From CAZAPG01 sp964486935 (GTDB taxonomy: Bacteria; Chloroflexota; Anaerolineae; 4572-78; J111), in assembly GCA_964486935.1 (NCBI GenBank), contig CAZAPG010000058.1, positions 1 to 44,190 of the forward strand: DNA of 44,190 bases, in the 5' to 3' direction. Within the stretch, counting starts at the first letter, position 1. Every line of letters begins with the position of its first letter. The notes beneath the pieces were generated by a model that saw nothing but the letters and a program-made list of their open reading frames with translations, ran no database searches and had not been told where the DNA came from. Both the position numbers and the translations under genes were made by a program. Positions 22,312 to 30,912 of the stretch are shown piece after piece.

Positions 22312-24108
22312 ATGAATAATCGCCGGCAGATTGAGCAGGCTATGGCCGCATTACAGGTTCAACGCCCTACGTTGGGTGATGAAATTGTTGACACCTCAAT
22401 AGCCGCTTTGCGCCAGCAGCTAACAAATCTGAGCCAGCCAGAAATTATCCGGTCGGCCCTGCGGGGTGAGCGCAAACAGGTGACAGTCATGTTTGCCGAC
22501 ATCTCCGGCTTTACCGCTATGAGCGAAAAACTGGACCCCGAAGAAGTGCGGAGTATGATTAATGCCTGTTTTGAGCGGTTGGGTAAAGTCATCGACCGTT
22601 ACGGCGGGCATATTGATAAATTTATTGGCGATGAAATTATGGCCCTGTTTGGCGCGCCTGTTGCCCACGAGAACGACCCCGAACGGGCGCTGCGCGCCGC
22701 CCTGGAGATGATGGCCGAGTTAGAGGAGTTCAATCGCCAGCACGCCCGGCAAATTCCCAAACCGCTGGCGTTGCATTTTGGCATTAACAGCGGGTTGGTA
22801 ATTGCCGGCGGCATCGGCACCAGCCAGCGCCAGGATTACAGCGTTATGGGCGATACGGTCAACCTGGCCGCCCGGCTAGAAGATTTGAGCGAGGCCGGAG
22901 AAATTTTAGTTGGCGAAGATACCTACCGGCTAACCGCCCCGCTGTTTGAATTTGAAACCCTGAAGCCGGTAAAACTAAAAGGTAAAGAAAAACCCGTGCG
23001 CGTGTATCGCGCTCTAAAGGCCAAAGCCGTGCCCGGCGGCCAGATTAGAGGCATCGAGGGCGTTTCCTCGCCGCTGGTTGGTCGAAAAACTGAACTGGCC
23101 GAACTCAGCCAAATTTTCGAGGCCGTTTGTAGCGGACGCGGCGGGGTGGTATCGGTTATCGGCGATGCCGGCCTGGGCAAATCGCGGCTGGTGAGCGAAC
23201 TGTGCCTTACCTGCCAGCAGAGCGGCCAGGCAGATTGGTTTGAAGGCCGCGCCCTTTCTCACGCCGAAAGCGCCAGCTATCTTGTTACCCGTGATGTACT
23301 GCGCAATATGCTGGGTATTAATTTGGAAACTTTGTCGGCTCAGGCAGAAATGGCCCTGCGTACAGAGCTTGAGCAGGTGATGCCGGCCAGAGCCGTCGAA
23401 ATTTATCCCTACCTGGCCCACCTGCTGGAAATTCATCTGGATGAAGAGTCGGCCCGGCGTATCAGGTATCTGGAAGGCGAGGCGCTGCACCGGCAAATTA
23501 TGCAATCGGTGCAAGATTTTGTAAAAGCCCGCAGTGGGTTATCGCCGCTGGTACTGGTTTGGGAAGATTTGCACTGGGCCGACCCTTCGAGCCTGACGCT
23601 GCTAGAATCGCTACTGCCCCTTACCCGGCAGTGCGCGCTGCTGCTGGTGCAACTCTACCGGCCTGTGCTCGATAGCCAGGTTTGGAACTATCGTCAAAAT
23701 ATCGGCAACCTCATTGGCGACGCCCATACCGTGGTTAAACTTGCCCCCCTCACTACCACCGAAAGCGGCGAACTGCTTGATAATTTATTGGGAGCCGATG
23801 CCCTGCCGGAAAAGGCGCGGCGGCTTATTATTACCAAGGCCGAAGGCAACCCCTTTTATCTGGAAGAAGTGATTCGCTCGCTGATTAATCAGGGGGCCAT
23901 TACGCGCTCCGCCGATGGCCTCAGTTGGCTGGCTGCCGCCGGTCTGGATGAAATAAAATTGCCCGACACGCTGCAAGGCGTCATCATGGCCCGCGTTGAC
24001 CAGCTAGACCCCCAAACCAAGCGCGTTTTGCAAATTGCCTCGGTGGTGGGGCGAAACTTCCCTTACAATGTGCTCGATAAAGTGCTGGCGCGACTTGCCG
24101 GAGGGTAA
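22312..24108 (+). CDS. Class III adenylate/guanylate cyclase fused to a STAND-type AAA ATPase
   Basis: This 598-residue protein has a short N-terminus and then a class III cyclase domain (about 55-235). Both metal-binding aspartates (Asp63 in FADISGF, Asp107 in GDEIM), the purine-binding Lys103, and the transition-state Asn184 and Arg188 (NLAARLE) are present. The second base-specificity position is Ser177, so ATP is likely but not certain. An AAA/STAND ATPase follows, with Walker A GDAGLGKS (about 284) and Walker B-like LVWEDLHWADPSS (about 414). In many relatives the protein continues into a TPR region; here it stops at 24108 and the rest is a separate gene two bases later. It probably makes a cyclic nucleotide in response to signals sensed by the TPR half. 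Confidence 0.9.
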   Translation: MNNRRQIEQAMAALQVQRPTLGDEIVDTSIAALRQQLTNLSQPEIIRSALRGERKQVTVMFADISGFTAMSEKLDPEEVRSMINACFERLGKVIDRYGGHIDKFIGDEIMALFGAPVAHENDPERALRAALEMMAELEEFNRQHARQIPKPLALHFGINSGLVIAGGIGTSQRQDYSVMGDTVNLAARLEDLSEAGEILVGEDTYRLTAPLFEFETLKPVKLKGKEKPVRVYRALKAKAVPGGQIRGIEGVSSPLVGRKTELAELSQIFEAVCSGRGGVVSVIGDAGLGKSRLVSELCLTCQQSGQADWFEGRALSHAESASYLVTRDVLRNMLGINLETLSAQAEMALRTELEQVMPARAVEIYPYLAHLLEIHLDEESARRIRYLEGEALHRQIMQSVQDFVKARSGLSPLVLVWEDLHWADPSSLTLLESLLPLTRQCALLLVQLYRPVLDSQVWNYRQNIGNLIGDAHTVVKLAPLTTTESGELLDNLLGADALPEKARRLIITKAEGNPFYLEEVIRSLINQGAITRSADGLSWLAAAGLDEIKLPDTLQGVIMARVDQLDPQTKRVLQIASVVGRNFPYNVLDKVLARLAGG

Positions 24109-24110
24109 TC

Positions 24111-25667
24111 ATGGCAAATCTTTTAGACTATTTAAACAACCTGGAACGGCTCGATTTAATTACGCTGGCCAAAAATGACTCCGATTTGGAATACGCCTTC
24201 AAACACGTCTTTACCCAGGAGTCTGTTTATGGCAGTCTGCTACGCAGCGACCGCCGCCAGCTTCACCAGCAAGTGGGCGAGGTGCTGGAAAACCTGCTGC
24301 CTAATGCGTTTGACGAAAGCGACACCACGCTGCTGCTGGCCTACCATTTTGAACAAAGCGGCGATAAAGAGCGGGCCATCAAATATTTACGACGCGCCGC
24401 TCACATCGCCAAAACCGATTATGCCAACCAGGAAGCCAAAACGCTCTGCAACCGGGCGCTGGCGCTGCTTACCCCCGAAGATTATATTCAGCGCTGGGAA
24501 ATTTTAGCCAATCTGGAACAGATTTTAGACCGCCTGGGCCAGCGCGAGCAGCAGGCCGACACCCTGACCCAAATGCAAACCCTGGCCGAACTCACCCAAA
24601 ATGATGAATACCTGGCCGCTACCCACAACCGGCGCTCGGTTTACTTTGATAAAATCAGCGAATATCAGGCAGCCGCCGAAGCTGCCGCCGTAGGGTTGCG
24701 AGTGGCTCATCGTTCTGGCAACGCCCACCTGCAGGCCGAAAGTCTCAATTTGCTGGCGCTGGCCGCCTGGCGTCGCTTTGATTACCCCGAAGTGCAAAAA
24801 TGGGCCATGCAGGCTCTGGAGGCGCTGCGGGTAGTGGGCGACCCGACCACCAGAATCACCAGCCTGTTTCATTTGGGCAAGGCCAGTTATCGCTTGGGCC
24901 AGTATGACCTGGCGCTGCAATACCTTAAAGCCGCGCAAGAGCTAACCCGCAACACCGATACCCTGGATGACGAAGCCACCAGCCATCTGATTTTAGGCTG
25001 GATTTACCAGCGTTTGGGCGATTATGAGCAGGCCGTTGTAAATTTTGAAGCCAAATTGCAACTGCGCCGCACCACCGGAGACCGCTACGGCGAAGCTACC
25101 GCCCTTAGCCATTTAGGTTGGGTAGCCTACGACCAGCGCAACCCCCAGGCCGGGCTTGAATATTGCCGGCAGGCGCTCGATATCTCTCGCCAGATTAATG
25201 ACCGCGAAAACGAAGCCTATGCCCTGAGCGGCATGGGGCTAAATTATGAGCAACTTGGCAAGTTAGACGAGGCAGCCTCCAGTTACCAGACCGCCCTGGC
25301 CATTCATAATGAGATTGGCGCGACTACCCTGGCTATTTTTGACCACGCCGGATTGGCTCGTATCAGGTTAGCCCAAAACAATAATCGCCAGGCGCAGAAA
25401 CATATCACCACCGTGGCCGACTGGGTGCAGGCCGGCAATGCCCAAAAATTTTGGGACCCCTGGATTATCTACCAATCCAGCTATCGGGTGCTAATGGCTT
25501 TGGGGCAAACCGAAACCGCCGATGCCATCTTAAACGAGGCGCATGCCGTGCTACACCAGCGCGCCAAAGAAATTAGCGATGAACAGTTGCGCGACCGATT
25601 TTTGACCAGGGTGGCCGCCAACCGAGAACTTGAACAAACCTGGCACGCTGCCCATGCCGCAGCATAA
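24111..25667 (+). CDS. TPR protein, detached C-terminal half of the cyclase-AAA protein
   Basis: This 518-residue protein starts with the helical stretch that normally follows the AAA module in cyclase-AAA-TPR proteins (LERLDLI, LEYAFKHVFTQESVYGSLL, RRQLHQQVGEVLE). It continues with at least eight tetratricopeptide repeats, for example YRLGQYDLALQYLKAAQEL and YQRLGDYEQAVVNFEAKL. It lies in a different reading frame from the cyclase gene, two bases after its stop. GGAGG at 24100-24104 gives its ATG a good ribosome site inside the end of that gene. Translational coupling would keep the two halves at equal levels. A recent frameshift or a sequencing error that split one gene is the main alternative. 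Confidence 0.85.
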   Translation: MANLLDYLNNLERLDLITLAKNDSDLEYAFKHVFTQESVYGSLLRSDRRQLHQQVGEVLENLLPNAFDESDTTLLLAYHFEQSGDKERAIKYLRRAAHIAKTDYANQEAKTLCNRALALLTPEDYIQRWEILANLEQILDRLGQREQQADTLTQMQTLAELTQNDEYLAATHNRRSVYFDKISEYQAAAEAAAVGLRVAHRSGNAHLQAESLNLLALAAWRRFDYPEVQKWAMQALEALRVVGDPTTRITSLFHLGKASYRLGQYDLALQYLKAAQELTRNTDTLDDEATSHLILGWIYQRLGDYEQAVVNFEAKLQLRRTTGDRYGEATALSHLGWVAYDQRNPQAGLEYCRQALDISRQINDRENEAYALSGMGLNYEQLGKLDEAASSYQTALAIHNEIGATTLAIFDHAGLARIRLAQNNNRQAQKHITTVADWVQAGNAQKFWDPWIIYQSSYRVLMALGQTETADAILNEAHAVLHQRAKEISDEQLRDRFLTRVAANRELEQTWHAAHAAA

Positions 25668-25953
25668 CGGCCCCCAACTCGAACGAACCGCTTTTGACCA
25701 AAAAAGAAATCGGTGGCAGGCGGCAAGCCGAAAGTGGCAGGTAAAAAACCTGTTACCGGCCACTTGCAGCGTTGTTCAGTTCAAAATATTGATAATTTTT
25801 GTCGATGTTGTGGCGTAAGCGCCTAAATCACTGATGCCATGCTCTTTACCAAAGGACTATAGTAATTGTCTTAAAAAATGGCTACAATGAGCCTAGATAA
25901 GTAGCAGAAAGTAGGCTTTACCCCCCGCCACCGCTTCTGTTGAGGGAAGATTT
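25668..25953. other. Intergenic region with a bulged hairpin
   Basis: In this 286-bp gap AAGTGGC (25732-25738) plus AGGT (25739-25742) can pair with ACCT (25748-25751) and GCCACTT (25759-25765), leaving a bulge. No U-run follows, so termination is uncertain. The remainder is AT-rich and probably carries the promoter of the large gene at 25954, but no hexamer pair with correct spacing stands out. Confidence 0.4.
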
Positions 25954-28900
25954 ATGAAGGTGAAAATTTGGGGCGCTCGTGGCTCAACGCCCGCTCCTAT
26001 CAGGCCGGAAGCTATTAAAGAAAAGATTATTTCGGCCTTGCTGGGTATTGCTAATATAGAGAGTGGTGAATTACGGGAGGACCTCATCTCTACTATTTTA
26101 GATAACCCGGAGCATGCCGTTGACCGGTCAACCCCAGGCATTTACGAAAAAGTTTACGAAAAAATTCAGCTCAAGCGTCGTCAGGCTGTAGAAAACTATT
26201 TAAACACCCTCTCGCCATTAAGCGTTGGCACTGCGGGCGGCAATACCCCTTGCATCGAGATTCGCTCTGGCAATGATTTGTTTATTATCGACGCCGGCTC
26301 TGGCATTAGAGAGTTGGGCCTGGAGTTAATGCAAGGCCCCTGCGGTAAAGGCGAAGGGGTTATTTACCTGTTTTTTAGCCACCCTCATTGGGACCACATT
26401 CAAGGCTTCCCCTTTTTTAGACCGGCCTTTGTGCCCGGCAACAAAATTTACATTTACAGCGTGCATGATATTGAGGCCGCGCTAAGGCGTCAGCAAGATT
26501 CTATCAGCTTTCCCGTATCGCTGGATTATATGCAGGCCGCTTTTATTTTTGAGCCTCTGAAACCCGGCCAGGTGTTAGAGTTTGGCGACTTGCGCGTCCG
26601 CAACATCCGCAACGAGCACCCTGGCGATGCTTACGGCTTTCGCTTTGAAAAAGGCAACAAAGTGTTTGTTTACGCCAGCGATGCCGCCTACCCCGATGGC
26701 CTGGACTTGCATCCCCACCTTGGCTTTTTTGATAAGGCCGACGTGCTCATTTTTGACGCCCAGTTTACCCAGCGCGAGTCGGATGAAAAGGAAGATTGGG
26801 GCCACAGCTCCTCTTTTATGGGGGTCGAAATGGCCCAGCAGGCCGGCGTTAAAAACCTGGCCCTTTTTCATTATGACCCCACCTACACCGACCGGGAGCT
26901 GGAAGACATTCTGGAACGCACCCTCAAGTTTCAGCAAAATCAATACCCCACCCAACCCCCCGTTAAGGTGATGATTGCCCAGGAAGGCCAAACCTTTGAC
27001 CTGACCCCGGAACAGACCACCCAGATACAGCAGGTTCCCGGCAGTAAAGCCGCCATTTTGCGCCCCACCGGTATTTTTGACGAGCGAATAGCCGCCGAAC
27101 TGAAAGAGCAGTTGGCCGCCATTATTCGGGTTGAATGGCCGCCCCAGTTGATTATTGACATGTCAAACGTAGAACTGTTGCAGGTGGCCGGGTTGCGCGC
27201 CCTGGTAAAATTACGCAAAGATTACCAGGAACACGGTGGCTCGATGGCGCTGGTGGGGCCGTCGATTAACGTGCAGCAACTTATTGAACTGGCCGGCTAC
27301 CGAGAATTTTTTGCCATTTACCCCTCGGTGCGAGAGGCGCTGAAGGCGCTGGAGGCGCGCGAAACCCTTAATTTACCCGGCCAGGTTTTAAAAGAGCGCT
27401 ACCAAATTGAAGAAAAAATTGGCGAAGGGCAACTGGGCACCGTTTTCAAAGCCATCGACATGCAGCAGAACATGCCGGTGGCCATCAAAATTCTCTCGCC
27501 CTCATTTAGCGAGGGGGCCATTGAGCAGTTTTTGCGGCAGGCGCGCCAAATTATCGACTTGCTGCACCCCAACATTGTTGATGTTTACGATTGCGACGAA
27601 GACCGGGGCATTGCTTTTATGGCCGAGGAGTTTATTGATAGCAGAACCCTGCGCGATTTGATTAATGAAACTCCCAACCAGCCTCTGCCTTTTGATGTGG
27701 CCCTGAGCATTGCCGAAAGCATAACCCGCGCCCTTGAATACGCCCACGCCAACGGCGTTATCCACGGCGATTTAAAGCCCAAAAATGTACTGCTGGCCAG
27801 CGAGGTAAAAATTAGCGATTTTGGCCTGGGCCGGCTGGAAAGCGGCAAATCGCTCATTAATATCGACGTGCCCCTGACGCTGGTTACGGCCCAATATCTG
27901 GCTCCCGAGCAGGTGTTGGGCCACCCAATTGACGCCCGCACCGATTTGTATGCCCTGGGCGTCATTTTATATGAATTGTTTACCGGCCGCCCCCCCTTTG
28001 AAGGCTCAGACCAGCAGGTGCTGGAATATCACCGCACCAGTTCGCCCACGCCGCCGCGCCGGCTCAACCCCAACCTCTCTCGCTCGCTGGAGCATTTAAT
28101 TTTGAAACTGTTGGATAAAGACCCCAACAAACGGTACGCCACCGCCCGGCAGGTGCGACACATTCTCAACAGTATGTCAACCCCCATTAGCGGTAAAATA
28201 CAGCGCCGCGCTTTTACCATAGAGCAGTGGCCCACCCTGGTTGGTCGCGAAGATGAATTATCTCGCTTAACCGGGCTGTGGGCCGAAACCAGACGGCAGC
28301 AAGGCCAGGTGGTATTTATTAACGGCGAAACCGGTATTGGAAAAACCCGGCTGGCCCAGGAGCTAACCTACTGCCTGGATGACGCCATTGTGTTGATTGG
28401 CAATTGCCAGCGGGTAGAGGGCCAGGTTGCTTACCAGCCGTTTATTATGGCCCTTAAAACTTACTTTAACAATACCCCTGAGAATGGTCAGGATGAAGTT
28501 ACAAAAGTGTGGTGGGCCATCAACCGGCTTGCCCCCGAAATTGAGGCAATTGTTCCCAACCTTGCCCTACCAGAGGCGGCTACCCGGCCGGTTGCGGGGT
28601 TTCTGGAAACTCTGGCGCAGGCCACGGCCAAATCTCCCTGGCTGTTAATTTTAGACGATTTGCAATGGGCCGACCCCGGCAGTTTAAGGCTGCTAGAGTA
28701 TCTGGCTGACCACGGCGCAACGATGGGGCTAATGATTGTGGGTATTTATAATAACAATAAAAACCACGATGGCCTCAAAGAAAACCCTTTTCTGGCCGAC
28801 ACGTTGGCCCGCTTAAAACATCAAACTAACTGCACCGAAATTACGCTGGAGCGATTGGCGCAGGGCGAGGTAAAAGAACTGCTCGAAAGCCTGTGGTCGC

Positions 28901-30879
28901 AATTAGTTCCGGTCGATTTGGCGGCTGCCATTTATCATCGAACCGAGGGCAACCCCTTGTACGTGGAAGAAATTGCCAAGGCCCTGGTTGACGAAGGTAT
29001 TGTTACCTGGCGCGACAACAAGTGGCATTTTGGCTCGGTGGTAGAAGCCGGCCTGGCCAGGCAATTGAACGAGGCGATTGGGCGTCGCATTAATCGCCTG
29101 AGCCGTGAAACCCAGACGTTTTTGAGTCAGGCAGCTATTTTAGAACCGGCCACCAAATTTAGCGACCTGCACGAAATGAGCGATTTATCGGAGTGGGATG
29201 CCCTGGAAAGCCTGGACATTGCCCTGGAGCGGCAGTTGCTTCAGGAGGCGCCGGGCGAAAAAGAGGTGCGCTTTAGCCACGCCAAAATTCAAGAGGTGCT
29301 GTACCAGGGCCTTAGCTCATTAAAACGACGCCTGATGCACCGCGAAGCCGGCGAGGCGCTGGAGCGCAAATATCCGGCCGAACCCAAAGAGATTCCTCAT
29401 TTGCTGGCCCATCACTTTTTTCAGGCCGGCGAGCTGGAAAAAGGATTAATTTACAGCATTCAGGCCGCCCGCCTGGCGGGTGCGGCTTATGCTCAACATT
29501 CGGCGCTCTACTGGTATACGCAGGCGCTGGCTGCCATAGACCAATTGGGCATAGATGATGTAACCCGGCCACAACGCTTTGAATTGCTGCTGGCCCGCGA
29601 GCAGATTCACCACCGGCTGGGCAACCGCGCCGCCCAACTGGCCGATTTAACCACTTTGCAGCGGCTGAGCCAATCTCTGAACGACCCGAACAAACAGGCG
29701 CAGGTTCACAACCGGCAGGCGGCGTATGCCTGCGCTATTGGCCAGTTTGGTGAGGCCGCCACCGAAGCTCAGGCCGGGCTGATTGCAGCAGGCCAGGCCG
29801 GCAACCCCGCGTTAGAAAGCGAAAGTCTGGCTCAACTGGCCTATCTGGAAATGCGGCAAGGGCAATATAATGCGGCTCAAGATTATCTGCAATCAGCCCA
29901 AAAACTGCTCAAAAAAATCAACAATCCTGCTGCCGAAATCAAGAACTTGCTAATGTTAGCCGCGCTCTTCAATATTCAAAATCAGTATGCCAACAGCCAG
30001 GCCTATAGCCAACAGGCCCATAGCCTGAGCATTTCGGCGGGGGACAGGTTTGGACAGGCCAGGGCGTTAAGTAACCTGGGCGATACATATCTGCACAAAA
30101 AGGATTTTGCTGCGGCCCAGAACCATCTGCAACAAGCGTTGTTACTCAATCAATTTATTGGCTACCGGCACGGCGAGGCCATGTGCCTTAACCGGCTGGC
30201 GGCAATTTATAATTTGCAGGGACAGTACAATACGGCGCTGCAATATCTAGAGCAGGCCATAACGCTTCGGCGCGAAATTGAGGATGAACCAGGATTGGCC
30301 GAGGATTTGTTATTGCAAGGGTCCATTTTTTTAGCCGCTCAGGATTATGTTACCGGGCGTGAGCACGTGGGGCAGGCCCTGGAGATTTTTCAGCATTCAA
30401 AAAGTAAAATTCAAGAGGCTGACGCCTGGCTGGAAATAGCTATTGCTCTGGAGGGATTAGGCGAAATTGAGAAAGCGCACCACGCCTATGAGCAGGCGCA
30501 GCTTATTCAAGAGAGCGCGGGTAATCTTTCCGGCGCGCTGGATGCAGAAATTGGGGTGGCTCGCTGCCTGCTGGCCCAGAGAAGAATTGATGACGCTTGC
30601 CAACGGGTCGAAAAAATTTTAGAAGAGCCGGGTCTCAATGAGGCTGGCGCTCTTAGGTATCCGGTGCGCTTTTACCTGTCGGCTTATCATGTGCTTGAGG
30701 CCGCCGGCAAAAGTCAACCGGCGTTGAAGGCCCTGGACAAAGGCCACATTTTGTTGCAAATGTGGGCTGACAATATTGAAGATTCTGCTCTGCAAACCTC
30801 GTTTTTAGAGAACGTGCCGGAAAACAAGGCGCTGTTGACTCAACTGGAGCAGCGCGAGCTGGAACAACCGGCCAATTAA
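25954..30879 (+). CDS. Giant signalling protein: MBL fold, STAS, Ser/Thr kinase, AAA ATPase, TPR
   Basis: This 1641-residue protein has five modules. Residues 1-350 are a metallo-beta-lactamase fold of the WGARGSTP group, with metal ligands in His143-Pro-His-Trp-Asp147-His148, Asp268, His284 and His306, plus an unusual helical insert of about 60 residues near the N-terminus. Residues about 364-470 resemble a STAS domain, but its phosphorylatable serine is replaced (LQVAGL). Residues about 483-735 form a protein kinase: Gly loop near 490, Lys512, HGDLKPKN with Asp606, DFG at 622, APE. Residues about 758-1100 are a STAND-type ATPase (GETGIGKT near 791, ILDDLQWADP near 899). TPRs fill the rest. 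GAGGG precedes the ATG. The adjacent cyclase suggests a shared pathway (inference). Confidence 0.9.
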   Translation: MKVKIWGARGSTPAPIRPEAIKEKIISALLGIANIESGELREDLISTILDNPEHAVDRSTPGIYEKVYEKIQLKRRQAVENYLNTLSPLSVGTAGGNTPCIEIRSGNDLFIIDAGSGIRELGLELMQGPCGKGEGVIYLFFSHPHWDHIQGFPFFRPAFVPGNKIYIYSVHDIEAALRRQQDSISFPVSLDYMQAAFIFEPLKPGQVLEFGDLRVRNIRNEHPGDAYGFRFEKGNKVFVYASDAAYPDGLDLHPHLGFFDKADVLIFDAQFTQRESDEKEDWGHSSSFMGVEMAQQAGVKNLALFHYDPTYTDRELEDILERTLKFQQNQYPTQPPVKVMIAQEGQTFDLTPEQTTQIQQVPGSKAAILRPTGIFDERIAAELKEQLAAIIRVEWPPQLIIDMSNVELLQVAGLRALVKLRKDYQEHGGSMALVGPSINVQQLIELAGYREFFAIYPSVREALKALEARETLNLPGQVLKERYQIEEKIGEGQLGTVFKAIDMQQNMPVAIKILSPSFSEGAIEQFLRQARQIIDLLHPNIVDVYDCDEDRGIAFMAEEFIDSRTLRDLINETPNQPLPFDVALSIAESITRALEYAHANGVIHGDLKPKNVLLASEVKISDFGLGRLESGKSLINIDVPLTLVTAQYLAPEQVLGHPIDARTDLYALGVILYELFTGRPPFEGSDQQVLEYHRTSSPTPPRRLNPNLSRSLEHLILKLLDKDPNKRYATARQVRHILNSMSTPISGKIQRRAFTIEQWPTLVGREDELSRLTGLWAETRRQQGQVVFINGETGIGKTRLAQELTYCLDDAIVLIGNCQRVEGQVAYQPFIMALKTYFNNTPENGQDEVTKVWWAINRLAPEIEAIVPNLALPEAATRPVAGFLETLAQATAKSPWLLILDDLQWADPGSLRLLEYLADHGATMGLMIVGIYNNNKNHDGLKENPFLADTLARLKHQTNCTEITLERLAQGEVKELLESLWSQLVPVDLAAAIYHRTEGNPLYVEEIAKALVDEGIVTWRDNKWHFGSVVEAGLARQLNEAIGRRINRLSRETQTFLSQAAILEPATKFSDLHEMSDLSEWDALESLDIALERQLLQEAPGEKEVRFSHAKIQEVLYQGLSSLKRRLMHREAGEALERKYPAEPKEIPHLLAHHFFQAGELEKGLIYSIQAARLAGAAYAQHSALYWYTQALAAIDQLGIDDVTRPQRFELLLAREQIHHRLGNRAAQLADLTTLQRLSQSLNDPNKQAQVHNRQAAYACAIGQFGEAATEAQAGLIAAGQAGNPALESESLAQLAYLEMRQGQYNAAQDYLQSAQKLLKKINNPAAEIKNLLMLAALFNIQNQYANSQAYSQQAHSLSISAGDRFGQARALSNLGDTYLHKKDFAAAQNHLQQALLLNQFIGYRHGEAMCLNRLAAIYNLQGQYNTALQYLEQAITLRREIEDEPGLAEDLLLQGSIFLAAQDYVTGREHVGQALEIFQHSKSKIQEADAWLEIAIALEGLGEIEKAHHAYEQAQLIQESAGNLSGALDAEIGVARCLLAQRRIDDACQRVEKILEEPGLNEAGALRYPVRFYLSAYHVLEAAGKSQPALKALDKGHILLQMWADNIEDSALQTSFLENVPENKALLTQLEQRELEQPAN

Positions 30880-30912
30880 TTCCCCCTAAAGTTTGTACCC
30901 AACTATAAAATT

